Assembly: GCA_031771865.1 (NCBI GenBank)
Contig: JASISA010000027.1
Span: 3,286,001 to 3,350,000 of the forward strand
Source of the DNA: Nothophaeocryptopus gaeumannii
Lineage: Eukaryota; Ascomycota; Dothideomycetes; Mycosphaerellales; Mycosphaerellaceae
DNA: 64,000 nucleotides
Reading direction: 5' to 3'
Shown: positions 29,396-39,973 of the stretch, piece by piece
Layout: every line of letters begins with the position of its first letter
Position numbering within the stretch: position 1 is the first letter of the stretch
Position numbers and translations under genes: made by a program
The notes under the pieces: model-generated
The model's database searches: none
What the model was told of the DNA's origin: nothing
Seen by the model: only the letters and a program-made list of their open reading frames with translations

Positions 29396-29728
29396 GACGG
29401 CTGTGTGGGGGAGAATGAGAGAGAGGGAGGGGGAGAGAGAGTGGGTGTGGGCGGGTGGGTGTATTTGTGTCTATGTATGTGTGATGTGAGCAGATGTGGC
29501 AGTCGCGTCTCGCGTGCTGATGATCCGTGCGTCACAAGCGCGAGTTCTGCGCCAACGCACGTGCTCGGTGCAGCGTTTAGAACCCAACGATAGAATGGCA
29601 CGTGCAAGTGGAGACTCGTACTGCGGTACCTCTTAGGTGCAGGTGTGGGTGAGTGACAGTGGATGTAAGATACATGTAGCAAAGGACGCGAAACTCAGTG
29701 ACTAGGTACAGTACAGTACATGCGCTCG
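29396..29728. other. Intergenic with simple repeats
   Basis: 330 bases between the pseudogene start and the stop of the RGT1-like gene. Contains a GAGAGAGG-type purine tract (29417-29445), a GT-rich stretch and a GTACA repeat (29706-29720). Nothing coding. Confidence 0.55.
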
Positions 29729-32009
29729 TCATGCCGTCTCCCTGCCAAACACGCCCTGACCAAGCGCAATCAGGTATCCGTACCTCGTGATCTTGGTCGG
29801 ATCAAAGCTCGCGTCGTCGCTGCCAACAGCGGCGTCCGCCAGGTTGTGCAAGCCATTGCCGTACTGCTTCATTTGCTCCTTCTTCCGCGTGACCATCTCC
29901 CTCACGGCGCCATCCCATCCTTCGCTTTCAAGCTTGCCCGCCAGCCCACGTCCCGTACCGAGACATTCCGCCATCTGCTCGAGACCCTTCAGCGCTTCTA
30001 CTCGTGTTTTTGATACTTCACATAGCTCGCAGAGCGTCATGGCAGCCAGAGCACCAAAATGGTGATTGAGGGGCGTGACCGGTGTCAACCGGCTGTTGAG
30101 CATCGTCGCGACCTTGACGGCGTGACCGACGAGCTCCGTAGGCTCCGTGGTTGGATTCATCCGCTTGATCAGTAAATGGCAATGGTGATAACTCAAATGC
30201 ACGAGGTTCAATGAGCCCCACACAGACTCCACTGATTCTCGGAACCTGTCGATTTCTCCAGCAAGTGTGAGCCCGAGAAGCGAAGACGCAGGGTTTGAGG
30301 GCGCCATTACGTCTGTGGATGGCGTTTTGGTTGTGGTCAGGATGGCGGCGAGATGCCCGATGATGAATGAGAGCCGCGCCAGATTGTACGTCGACTCTCC
30401 GAGCAAGATCTGGTCTTCCGGTAGAAGTACCACGCTGTTCTCGGGCAATTTGAGCAAGTCTGCTGTCGAAGACGCATGCCATCTGTCGAGAATGAATAAC
30501 ACCCACCACACACGACGTGCCAGACGCTCTTCGGAGTCTCTGTCCCCCTCGATGAGGGATTGGCTTGTCGTGCGAATGACATTGATCTCCAGCTGACCAG
30601 CCACTCCGGCCGCGCGTCCAAGCCACTCTGCTCGACTTGGGCCAGCCTGACCTCTGATTGTAGCAGGCCCATGATTGTCGCATTCTAGAGCCATCAATAT
30701 CAATGTCTGGAGATAGACCAGGTTCGTCGCATTCGTGTGGGTGCTTGGGTTGTCAAAGGGATATCTCGCCAATAGTTCCGCTGTACGCTTCAGAGCCTGG
30801 GCATAGCTAGGGTTGGGAGCGAGCGTTGTGGTTGGGAACGTCCGCATTAAGCAGTCAAGGGCCGCGAGAAAAGCTTCTCTGAGAGAGGTCGGGCAATCAG
30901 CGAGCCGTTGCTTTAAGCGATGCTTGTTGTTTGGCAGGAGAGGAAATGTTTGGTGTATGATGCGATAGTACTCGTCAATAATATCCTCGTCCCAGTCGAA
31001 TGAGGCCAGAATCGGGCCGCCATCAGGCTCGATAGACAGACCTACCGGTTCCCGCCGATTCTCTGCAGGCCCTCCATAACGCCAAAATGGCTGCACTGCG
31101 CCCGACATTGTTTGGGCAAGGTGAGCATGCGAAGGCAGCTGATGCGCTGGCATGGAGGTCCCAGGAGGTGTCGAGACAGGGTCTATGTGTCCTGCCTGCA
31201 AAGACTCAGCAACATCGTGCGTTCGTTTCTCGCCCGCTCGAGGATCATGATGTACGCGTGGGTCGTGTGAGTAGACCTGCTGTAGTCCTTCGGCCATAGC
31301 CTGTTGAACTTGCTGGATCTCGTAACGGTGCTGCTGCTGTAGATGTGGTGGTTGGACTTGTTGCTCAAGAGTGTTGAGGCGCTCTGCGAGCTCCTTGATG
31401 TAGCCTTTACTAGGTCCTCGTTTCATCGGTTGACGACTAAAGGCGCATTTGGCGCCGGTTCTGTTTGGGTCAGCCTCAATTCGCCAGCGAGGCGTTCTGC
31501 CAGCACGCGACACACCTCGCGCAATTGGTACATGGAGTGGTTCCCGTCTCATCGATCGCATCACAACGAATCTTCTTGCGTCGGCACTCATCGCATGCAC
31601 GGCTGACCTTGCTGCGCTTGTCCTTGTTCTTGTCCACGCTCGGTGGTGCAGAGTCGTGCGATCCGCTTGCCTGCGCGTACGCAACTGAACCACGGGGCGG
31701 GGTGTCATTCTGAGCCAGGAGAGGCCCAGGCAGTCCAATAAAGCCGGTCATGAGACTGGTTCGAAGCCGCGGATCGTCTGGAAGCTCGGCATTGTGCGCT
31801 GATGCTGCAATCGCCGGCGCCGCGGACTCTACCTCTGAACCTCCACCCATGTGTGCTTCTGGCGGACGCCGCGCTTCTGCATGGCTTTCATATTGTTCTT
31901 GTGGGCGTGAGGGCTGTGAATGAAGTGGCTGGTAGAAAGGCAGGCCGGCGTTCGCGTTAGCAGGTGATGGGTACGACTCGGGCTGCTGCGGCTCGCTGGA
32001 TTCCGCCAT
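29729..32009 (-). CDS. RGT1-like Zn2Cys6 transcription factor
   Basis: Nuclear regulator resembling yeast Rgt1, a glucose-responsive repressor of hexose transporter genes. Exons 31516-32009 and 29729-31460 encode 741 residues. The zinc cluster straddles the 55-nt intron (31461-31515): SRACDECRRKKIRCDA and PCTNCAR in exon 1, then TGAKCAFSRQPMKRGPSKGYIKEL in two halves. The basic MKRGPSKGYIKEL block after the last Cys is the Rgt1-type signature, followed by a short coiled coil (LAERLNTLEQQV) and Gln/His-rich linker. The central and C-terminal region (DWDEDIIDEYYRIIHQTFPLLP onward) has the fungal-specific transcription factor helical fold, including ARRVWWVLFILDRWHASS. Target genes are not deducible. 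The start MAESSEPQQPES lacks upstream in-frame competition. Confidence 0.88.
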
Positions 32010-32754
32010 GGCCGCGGTTCATATGGCACAGCAACTGTTCCGCCGCCTTCGACTGGCAAAAGCCGGTGAGCTTCGGTGCGGTACTCGGTACGGGGCAGAG
32101 AATGGATGGAAGAGTGAGGGTTGGGGGTGGTGGTGGTGGTGGTGGTGTTGTTGGTCTTGCCAACTGCGATGTCGCGTCGCCTGACTTCCGTTCTGGAAGC
32201 CAAGCGAAGTGGCTAGCGCGGGACTGGACGAGCAAGTTGACAGTGCCATCGCGGATCGAGTGTCGTTGCGTTGCAACACGCAAGACCGTTCAATGGTCGG
32301 GAATGCTCGTGCATGTGGTAAACGTCCAGGTCTTTGGCTTGTTATGGCCCATCCGCCAGTGCCGTTGTTCTTTCGGAGGGGGATTTACTATAGTCCGCGG
32401 CAGGCGGTAGGAACTGATAACAGGAACACAGGCAACGATGGGAGTCAGGCCTTTTGTGACCTGAGACGGCTCGCGAACGGCGCCTCGTTCGACAGCAGCC
32501 AATGAATTATCTTTGTGTGCTACCTAAATAAAAGCGAAGAAGCAGTCCGGGGGAGTGGGAGAGCAACAGGAATTGAAGGCTGCCCAGGCTATTGGGGCTG
32601 CTAGCCTCGCGCAGTGCAAGTACGAAGACACAGGACATCAAGATGCACGAGACGAGGAAGGGGATTGGAGGGTTATGGATAGAAACACGGATCAAGGTGG
32701 GTTCAGACGGAGCAATGAGTCCTGCAACCTGCACTCGGTGCATGAACCCGTAGA
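32010..32754. other. Intergenic, RGT1-like promoter
   Basis: 745 bases between the transcription factor start and the MED13 stop, both on the minus strand. A GGT trinucleotide run (about 32128-32152) lies within the leader/promoter. Short frames here match nothing known. Confidence 0.5.
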
Positions 32755-35700
32755 TCAGGATGCGTGACTATCAACCCTTGGTAGCATGTCGTTCAGGCCC
32801 TCCACCCCTCTCGCTGCTGCCGCGACATGAAGCGGCATGAATGATGTGTGACCATAGTCAAGCCCTCTGGCCCTCGTGAGCAGCGACAGACTACGATACA
32901 TCCGAAGCACTTCTCTCAGTGTCAATTCAGCCTGCTTGGTACTTCCTTCGTCAACACCGCCCTGCGGCTTGACTTGAATGGTCCAGTGCAAGTTCACACC
33001 TAGGGAAGGTAGCCTATCTACTGGGGTCGGTCCAGACTCTCCGGGTAAGCCCAGGGCTCGTCTGAACAACGCTCCGTTGGCTTGGCCCTTGTTGATCGAG
33101 ACATTGCCGAGCTTCGGACTAAATAGCACGCCCCATGTCTCGTCGGCCATGTCGGCCAGGTGTGCATCAGGATCAGTCTCTGCGAGCGAGGTGGCCGTCT
33201 CGCTGGGTGCTGGGGTGGGAGGCGCGTTGCCGGAATGGCCGGACACATCAGGAGAGGAGGTGAACGTACCCCCTTGAGGTGTAGAAGCAGGAGTGAGGAA
33301 GCCAGAGTCAACATTGCCAAACAAATGCCCGTCTTGCATGCTGCCTGGTGGCGATAATTGCAGGATCGGCTCTGTCTGAATGGAGAGCAACGTCACGCAG
33401 AGTGCTTGCGGGCGTGGCTTGGAGGATAAAGCGCGCCAATACTGAAGTGACGATTTGTCTACTTCGCCCAGAGTGACTACAAACACTCGCCACGTAACTT
33501 GTCTTGCAGCTAGGATGTCTCTTGTGTATTCCCATATGTCGTCCATGACATCGACCATGGCTCGACCACGCAGGCAGTATGAGGCGACAGAGTAGTGTTT
33601 TCCTGTGTTGTCAACCCACGCGGTGGTCAGCCATTGTCCGTCAGAGCTACAAGCGTATGCAAGATGTAGGATTGAGCCTTCATGCAGAAGATCTTCAGGA
33701 GGGTCGGATGCAAGCTGGAACCCAATCCTCTTGGGAGCAGTGCTGGCAAGTTCGACAGCTGGCGTAGATAGTATGGGCAAGTTCGAGACATCTCGGATTG
33801 TTGATGAAGGTGGGCAGCGATCGTAGACCTCTCGCGCCAATGTGGCCATCTGATTTGCGTCCGGCACAATCAATGAGCCGAAAGATGCCACCAGGTCGAT
33901 GGGCAGCAGCTGCAGAAAAATGTCGCTCCCGCCTTGATTCCTCTGCGTCCTTGGAACATTGTCTCTGTATGCCTTGAACAGTCTCCAAAAGCAGGCGCAG
34001 AGGTGTTGCGCAGCTTGTTGTCCCGTAAATGGATTCAACATGTATACCACGATTGCTCGGTCGCTCTCCTGGTGAGCTGCGGCCGCAAGAACATGCCCCA
34101 GGTCCGCACACGTCGTAGCATATGCTCTGAGGGCACCCTCCAGGGATGTATCTTCGTTCAGTTCCACTGGAGCCATACCGTCCTCGAAATTGTCGCGCTC
34201 GTCAGTCTCGCTGACATTACGCATGTGGACGTGTGAGCCCAGCCTGCTAGTCTCGTATGCTGTTCCGAAGTCGGTCATGAAATGCTCTACCAAACGCTGC
34301 AGGTCCTCGTTGAAGGGAAATACACAGAATGCCCTCAAATTCTTGGCTCCGTTGACCGGACCCAAGCCCAGCGTGTCCCAGAAAGGCAGACATGTGGGGA
34401 GCATCTCCCAAGTATCAGCGCTGCGTTGAACCTTAACATACGGTGGCGGAATCGGAAAGAAATCAGGGCCAGACATCATGCTATCTGCTCTTTGCGACTG
34501 TCGAGGTTGTCCTTGAGGAGTCTTGCTCGGATTTACAGAAGGTCGCGCGAACGGTTCCCTCACCAATGCGACTTTGCTGAGATCGCAGCTCTCCTTTTGT
34601 GGAAAGACCGACTGCATTGCGCTATCCATCGAGACTCGAGCGCAATACGATGTCCTACGAAGCTGTTTTTGGATCAATGGGATGGCCATATTGCCCGCCA
34701 GGTCTTCGCTAATTAATGAAGTTGTAGATTGCTCGTTGGCAAGCTGCGCGATGTACATCACGTCCTCTAAGAGCAGTCCGTGTAGATCGACCATGTCCGG
34801 CATCCTTTCGGCCATAGCTTCTGACGGCTCTGAGGGTACGCTGTTGTCGGTGAACCACATCATATGGCGAGGGGCTAAAGCCCTAAATGTAAGAGACGGA
34901 TTTGTCCCCATTGATTCACCAGTATACCTTGCAAGCGCAGACAGCATTCCCTCTTGGGAAACAGCAGTATTGGACTCATCCTCGATCTCCTCGTCCGACC
35001 ATGCCGAATCAAGCGATCCTGGAAGCAGATTTGAAGAGTCGTACTCCACGCAGCGTTTCCGCTTCTTACTTTCCCACGGCAATCTTGGGGGAAGTTCATC
35101 ATCATCTAATTCGCTCGAGGACGGCTCATAAGAATCTTCTTCACTGTCGCTACCAGACGCGGAGTCAAAGGCCTCCTCGGTGAACCGGCTCGATTTCTTG
35201 CGTGCGGAAGACAATTCGATTGCTGGCGTTGTCGCATCCATTGACGAGAGCTTGGACGGTGCAGCTGGTATATCAATAGCAGCGTACTTTGCTTCCAAAG
35301 CACAGCCGTCCCGGAAAAGAATGGGTGCAAAAGCGCTGTTTCTTCTCGCGGAAATATCACCCCTCATATCGGGCTGCGCCAGACTTGCGGGCACTGGAGG
35401 CGGAAGAAGTCGCTCACGAATACCAAATGGACTCAAAGGCTTCTTTGGCTCTATCGCATGAGCTGAGAAACTTTGATTTGGTTGTTCGGGGCTGGGAAAC
35501 CGCTGCTCGTTGATCGTTGCAGCGTCGCGAATGGCGCTAGTGCCTGCTTCGTTTGTCTCAACAATACTTGCATCATATGAGCCTGCCGTGTGTCCTGCAT
35601 CCTCAGGCTTGTCGATTCCGATAATATCGGGCTCGCTCATTTCGCGCTCTGCTTGTGCTGCAGCTTCCAGCATTCCACTGTCCCGAGCGACGTGTGCGAT

Positions 35701-37077
35701 CGGATCGTTGTCTGGTTCGTCAAAGAAGTTGAAATCGGCGTCGCCCACTTCGTTCTCTCCAAATTCCATTTCTTCTGCATCGTCAAAGAGTCCTTCCTGG
35801 TCGAGCTGCTCGTTGGCTTGACTGTCCGTTGTCAATAGCTCCGGGTGTCTCGAGATCGTGTCGTCGAGCGAGCCAGTCAAATCCCCACCAGTCAAAGTTT
35901 GTTCGGGTAGCGACACTGAAGGGGTGGTGGCGTTCAGCTGATTGATTTGCTGCGAAGGCGCAAAGCCATCTGGTGGAGTGGGATAGATGCCTGCCATAGC
36001 GGTCTGTTGATCAATACTACGCTGTTTGAAGGGAGGGGACGTTATCGAGCTTTCGCCGATGTCCGTGCCATGGGCAGGGGAGATTTTGGATCCAACAATA
36101 TCTTCTGGACGAACGTGCGATGTATCCACGCTGCTTGCTTCCTGGGTAATGCTCAGCCTTTCATTGATGCCTTTGTGCCATTCCTCGGCCATGGCGATCG
36201 GGTTGCGGAAAATGGCACCTTCTTCGGTGCTGATGAACCAACGACGCCAGTCCCGATTTTCGTGGAATAAATCATCAGATTGTGCACGTTGACGTTGCGT
36301 GGTGAAGCACAAATGTGTCGGCCAGATGCATGCACTCCTAACATCGTCATCCATGAGTTCAACATTGAGCCAGTGGGTGTCATCTGGTAATTGCACGCCA
36401 ATCGCTCCGAATGAATCTCCGAGATATGTCTTCCAGGCCTCATCGGCGATCAAAATCTTGTCGGACGTCTGTGATAGAACCTTGGCAGTGACACCACCAG
36501 GCGCCAGAACGAAGTCAGCTTCGGAATGATGAGAGGCCATATCGACCGGCAAGCACGAGCTCGGAGTGATGTGTGGAATCAGGTAGAGGCCACCATTGGG
36601 AGTGAACTTGGTATGCACCTCGATGATGGAGCTGTCCGCAAAGTCCTCCTCGCATTCGTTGCCGCTGGTATACAGCCATGTCCACGGCGCCAGCCGCGTG
36701 ACTGACGGGTCTTTTGCCAGCGCAAAGGCCAGCGAGCCTTCAATCGCCTGGAGCAAGATGTCTCTTACTGCCTTCCCGTGTTCCGCGTGCGCTGGCGGAT
36801 TCCCAAGCGTGCCCTGGTGCCCTGCCACGAGAGCTGCATGTTGCTGTCTCAGGTACTGGTCCTGTCCCTCAACGGCGTCGCCAAAGACCCAGAGCGCGGA
36901 GGTTGTTGCCGCGCACAACACGTGGCTCTCTCGCAGAGAGGTGGTGATGCGCTGAGTGGTCGTCCACTTGTCGGCCGCGCGAACGGCGGCGTCGTCCCAC
37001 CTGTACTGGCGAAATCGCGTCTGCACCAGGTTCTCGACCGCGTGAACGTTTGTGGTGCAGGCTTTCAGGAACTCCAT
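32755..37077 (-). CDS. MED13: Mediator complex subunit 13 (SSN2/SRB9)
   Basis: Large scaffold subunit of the Mediator CDK8 kinase module, which represses and modulates RNA polymerase II transcription. A single uninterrupted frame of 1440 residues. The N-terminus MEFLKACTTNVHAVENL...YRWDD is the conserved MED13 N-domain start, followed by WTTTQRITTSLRESHVLCA and WVFGD. A long disordered acidic middle (about residues 390-700) is typical. The C-terminal MED13 domain appears from about residue 880 (PPYVKVQRSADTWEMLPTCLPFWDTLGLGPVNGAKNLRAFCVFP) through LDLVAS-type and LHWTIQVKPQGG blocks to DYGHTSFMPLHVAAA. It shares a 486-base divergent promoter with ENP2. Confidence 0.93.
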   Translation of the reverse strand: MEFLKACTTNVHAVENLVQTRFRQYRWDDAAVRAADKWTTTQRITTSLRESHVLCAATTSALWVFGDAVEGQDQYLRQQHAALVAGHQGTLGNPPAHAEHGKAVRDILLQAIEGSLAFALAKDPSVTRLAPWTWLYTSGNECEEDFADSSIIEVHTKFTPNGGLYLIPHITPSSCLPVDMASHHSEADFVLAPGGVTAKVLSQTSDKILIADEAWKTYLGDSFGAIGVQLPDDTHWLNVELMDDDVRSACIWPTHLCFTTQRQRAQSDDLFHENRDWRRWFISTEEGAIFRNPIAMAEEWHKGINERLSITQEASSVDTSHVRPEDIVGSKISPAHGTDIGESSITSPPFKQRSIDQQTAMAGIYPTPPDGFAPSQQINQLNATTPSVSLPEQTLTGGDLTGSLDDTISRHPELLTTDSQANEQLDQEGLFDDAEEMEFGENEVGDADFNFFDEPDNDPIAHVARDSGMLEAAAQAEREMSEPDIIGIDKPEDAGHTAGSYDASIVETNEAGTSAIRDAATINEQRFPSPEQPNQSFSAHAIEPKKPLSPFGIRERLLPPPVPASLAQPDMRGDISARRNSAFAPILFRDGCALEAKYAAIDIPAAPSKLSSMDATTPAIELSSARKKSSRFTEEAFDSASGSDSEEDSYEPSSSELDDDELPPRLPWESKKRKRCVEYDSSNLLPGSLDSAWSDEEIEDESNTAVSQEGMLSALARYTGESMGTNPSLTFRALAPRHMMWFTDNSVPSEPSEAMAERMPDMVDLHGLLLEDVMYIAQLANEQSTTSLISEDLAGNMAIPLIQKQLRRTSYCARVSMDSAMQSVFPQKESCDLSKVALVREPFARPSVNPSKTPQGQPRQSQRADSMMSGPDFFPIPPPYVKVQRSADTWEMLPTCLPFWDTLGLGPVNGAKNLRAFCVFPFNEDLQRLVEHFMTDFGTAYETSRLGSHVHMRNVSETDERDNFEDGMAPVELNEDTSLEGALRAYATTCADLGHVLAAAAHQESDRAIVVYMLNPFTGQQAAQHLCACFWRLFKAYRDNVPRTQRNQGGSDIFLQLLPIDLVASFGSLIVPDANQMATLAREVYDRCPPSSTIRDVSNLPILSTPAVELASTAPKRIGFQLASDPPEDLLHEGSILHLAYACSSDGQWLTTAWVDNTGKHYSVASYCLRGRAMVDVMDDIWEYTRDILAARQVTWRVFVVTLGEVDKSSLQYWRALSSKPRPQALCVTLLSIQTEPILQLSPPGSMQDGHLFGNVDSGFLTPASTPQGGTFTSSPDVSGHSGNAPPTPAPSETATSLAETDPDAHLADMADETWGVLFSPKLGNVSINKGQANGALFRRALGLPGESGPTPVDRLPSLGVNLHWTIQVKPQGGVDEGSTKQAELTLREVLRMYRSLSLLTRARGLDYGHTSFMPLHVAAAARGVEGLNDMLPRVDSHAS

Positions 37078-37563
37078 GCTCCGCGGCTGGCTGCCTCAGC
37101 GTCAGAGTCGCTGCCAGGAAGCATCAAGACGGTGGCATCGGACGTGATGACATGAAGATGAGGTGGGATAGCGGCGCGCATCAATACCCTCATCAATGCA
37201 CCCGTAAGGTATTGGTATTGATACACGAAGAAGCGGGAAAGGTCCCTTAAGGTCCACACAACCACCATCACCACCACCCGTGGCTGTGCCCTGCAGTGAC
37301 AGTCCCTCGGTCGCCCGTTTCCCCAGATCTGCGTACTAGCGCCCTTCCCTGCCTGAGGTTGCCAGTGATAATCTGATCCTGTGAAAAAGTTCAGCGAGAG
37401 GCAAAAAACCACTACTCCCCTGCACATGTTCAACAACCTCACCATGCCCGCCACGAGTCTGCTCTCGGTTTGAGACCTTTCGCCAGCCCTTTCATGCTCT
37501 GCTGCGCTACGCTATACTGCATGACCTCAGCCGCATTTTGTGCAGCGGACGGCGGACGGCGGG
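37078..37563. promoter_or_regulatory. Divergent MED13/ENP2 promoter
   Basis: 486 bases between divergently transcribed start codons. CCACCATCACCACCACC-type pyrimidine runs near 37260. No TATA consensus was seen. Confidence 0.5.
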
Positions 37564-39780
37564 ATGAAACTCACCAACCAGGGTGCGGTTCCGGTGTACA
37601 CCATCGCCGGCGCCTCCACCGCCCGACCGCTGCCCGAATGGCTGGCGCGCAAGCGGAAGCGCAGTCTGAAGAAGGATGCCGAGTACGCGCAGCGCGTGGA
37701 ACTGCTGCAGGACTTCGAGTTTGACGAAGCCAGCCAGTGTGTTCGCGTCAGCGAGGACGGCGAGTGGGTGATGAGTACCGGCACATATAAACCGCAAATA
37801 CACACCCACTACCTTCCGCACCTCTCGCTCTCTTATGCTCGACATACCAATACCGTGAACGACACGTTTGTGCTGCTGTCCTCGGATTACTCTAAATCGT
37901 TGCACTTGCAGACCGACCGTTCTTTGGAATTCCACACGCCTGGAGGTCTACACTACACTACCCGCATCCCTCGCTATGGCCGTGACCTGAAATATAATAC
38001 ACGGAATGCCGAAGCCCTGGTGCCCGCCGTCGGCGTCAACAGTGACGGCAATGGGGAAGTCTTTCGGCTCAACTTGGAAGTTGGACGTTTCATGAAAGGC
38101 TATGAAGTCGACGTTGGCGGCGACGACCTGGACTCTCTTGGCAGTGGTGCACTTCAAGGCGGAGTCGACACTGGCGCCGTCAACTGCGCTGCGATCGCCG
38201 AGTCTAGTCATGGTCTGCTTGGGTTCGGCACGTCCCTGGGCACTGTCGAATTCTGGGACTCGCGCTCGAGAAACCGCGTCAGCGTACTTGGTCCTCCCAA
38301 AACGGTTGCTGATATAGACGCCGATATGAGACCCGAAATCACCGCATTGGCATATCATACCTCTGGGCTGAGCTTTGCGACAGGAAATAGCAACGGCGTT
38401 GTTCGAACATATGATCTGCGATCGCCAAAGCCCTTGTTAGAAAAGCATCAGGGTTATGACTACCCAATTCGAACGCTTCAATATTTGCAATCGCCACTCT
38501 CTTCAGGTAAGATATTGAGTGCTGATTGCAAGGGCATAAAGTTGTGGGACAGCATATCTGGCGATTACTGGACGGGCGTGGAGCCTGCGGTTGATCTCAA
38601 CCATGTGGAATGGGTGCCCGACAGTGGCATGCTTCTGACTGCGAATGAAGGTCGTCAACAACACGCCTTCTTCATTCCGCAGCTTGGACCAGCTCCCAAG
38701 TGGTGTGCTTTCCTGGACAATCTGGTCGAAGAAATGGCCGAGGACGCAGACGATCCAAATGCTTTCAAGGCCGCTGGCACAGGTGCAGGGGAGGTGTACG
38801 ATAACTACAAGTTCCTGGATATGAAGCAATTGCGCGAGCTCAGTCTGGATCATCTGATTGGAACCACCAATCTACTCCGGCCTTACATGCATGGTTATTT
38901 CGTGGCGCAGAAGCTGTACGAGCAAGCACGATTACTCACAAACCCAGACCTGGCAGAGCAACAACGACAGAAGAGCATACAAGAGAAAATAGACAAGGAG
39001 CGAGAAAGCAGAATTCGAGGTTCGAAGAAGGTCGCGGTCAAGGTGAATCGCAAGTATGCAGAAGCTCTGGCTGCTCGAGAGGAAGCAAACGAGCGACGGA
39101 AGGCTCAGCGATTACTCCGACAAGGAGGCGACTCAGTATCGGTAAAGAACACAGCCGAAGACGCCAAGCCATTGCTCGACGAGCGTTTCAAGGGCCTGTT
39201 TGAAAACGAGGACTTCGAGATTGACGAGACTAGCAGAGAATTTGCATTGCAAAATCCGTCTTCTGTTCCAACTATAGGGAAGAAGCTTGGCGGCCTCACT
39301 GCAGCAGAAGAAGAAGAAGTAGAAGAAGGTCTGAGCTCGCCAGGGTCAGGAAGTGACAGTGAAGATGGTGGAGACGAGGAACACATTAATCCCCGACAGC
39401 GGCAGCGAGAGCGACGAGGCGACGAACTTTCATCTTCGAAAAACCGAATCGGCTCGTATTCGTATACAAAATCCGGAAAGAAGCCACAGAATCAGCAGCA
39501 AGGACCTGACATGCGTGTGTCATCCTCCACCCAGAAGATCCAAAAGCCGCAGAAGAATCGAACTTTTGGTGATTTGGCGACTTCGTTGCCCCAGGCGAGA
39601 CGAAATGGAGGCGTAACAAATGACAACAGGCCATTTGGCGAGAAGGAAATATCGTTTGTGCCGTCAAAAGGACCAAAGAAGAGACCACATCTTCAGCAGC
39701 CGAGCGAAGATGACGGGAGGTCAGTTACACGGGGGAAAGAACGGCGAAGTGCCTCGGGCAATTCTTTCCGGAGAATGTGA
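37564..39780 (+). CDS. ENP2: ENP2/NOL10 ribosome biogenesis WD-repeat protein
   Basis: Nucleolar protein of the small-subunit processome needed for 18S rRNA maturation. Single exon, 738 residues from the ATG at 37564 (MKLTNQGAVPVYTIAG, the conserved family start); an upstream in-frame ATG at 37540 would add MQRTADGG and is less likely. The N-terminal half is a WD-repeat propeller (VSEDGEWVMSTGTYKPQI, FLLSSDYSKSLHLQTDRSLEFH, LLGFGTSLGTVEFWDSRS, FATGNSNGVVRTYDLRSP). A NUC153 motif follows around residue 540 (LLDERFKGLFENEDFEIDE). The C-terminal third is Lys/Arg-, Glu- and Ser-rich and coiled, as usual. It lies tail-to-tail with TFB3. Confidence 0.95.
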   Translation: MKLTNQGAVPVYTIAGASTARPLPEWLARKRKRSLKKDAEYAQRVELLQDFEFDEASQCVRVSEDGEWVMSTGTYKPQIHTHYLPHLSLSYARHTNTVNDTFVLLSSDYSKSLHLQTDRSLEFHTPGGLHYTTRIPRYGRDLKYNTRNAEALVPAVGVNSDGNGEVFRLNLEVGRFMKGYEVDVGGDDLDSLGSGALQGGVDTGAVNCAAIAESSHGLLGFGTSLGTVEFWDSRSRNRVSVLGPPKTVADIDADMRPEITALAYHTSGLSFATGNSNGVVRTYDLRSPKPLLEKHQGYDYPIRTLQYLQSPLSSGKILSADCKGIKLWDSISGDYWTGVEPAVDLNHVEWVPDSGMLLTANEGRQQHAFFIPQLGPAPKWCAFLDNLVEEMAEDADDPNAFKAAGTGAGEVYDNYKFLDMKQLRELSLDHLIGTTNLLRPYMHGYFVAQKLYEQARLLTNPDLAEQQRQKSIQEKIDKERESRIRGSKKVAVKVNRKYAEALAAREEANERRKAQRLLRQGGDSVSVKNTAEDAKPLLDERFKGLFENEDFEIDETSREFALQNPSSVPTIGKKLGGLTAAEEEEVEEGLSSPGSGSDSEDGGDEEHINPRQRQRERRGDELSSSKNRIGSYSYTKSGKKPQNQQQGPDMRVSSSTQKIQKPQKNRTFGDLATSLPQARRNGGVTNDNRPFGEKEISFVPSKGPKKRPHLQQPSEDDGRSVTRGKERRSASGNSFRRM

Positions 39781-39973
39781 AATAGTCACTCAACGGAGAA
39801 GCCCATTACTGAGGCGTGGTCATTGGATGTTTGTACATCCTAATTCTTCAAATCTATTGAGGTCCAGCAAGACGATGCCACCAACGCCATGCTAAATTCA
39901 TACTGTTACATAAGCCGTGTATTGCGGCGCGCCCAAAACGCACTTTTCACCTTGACGCACTACGTAGCTATCC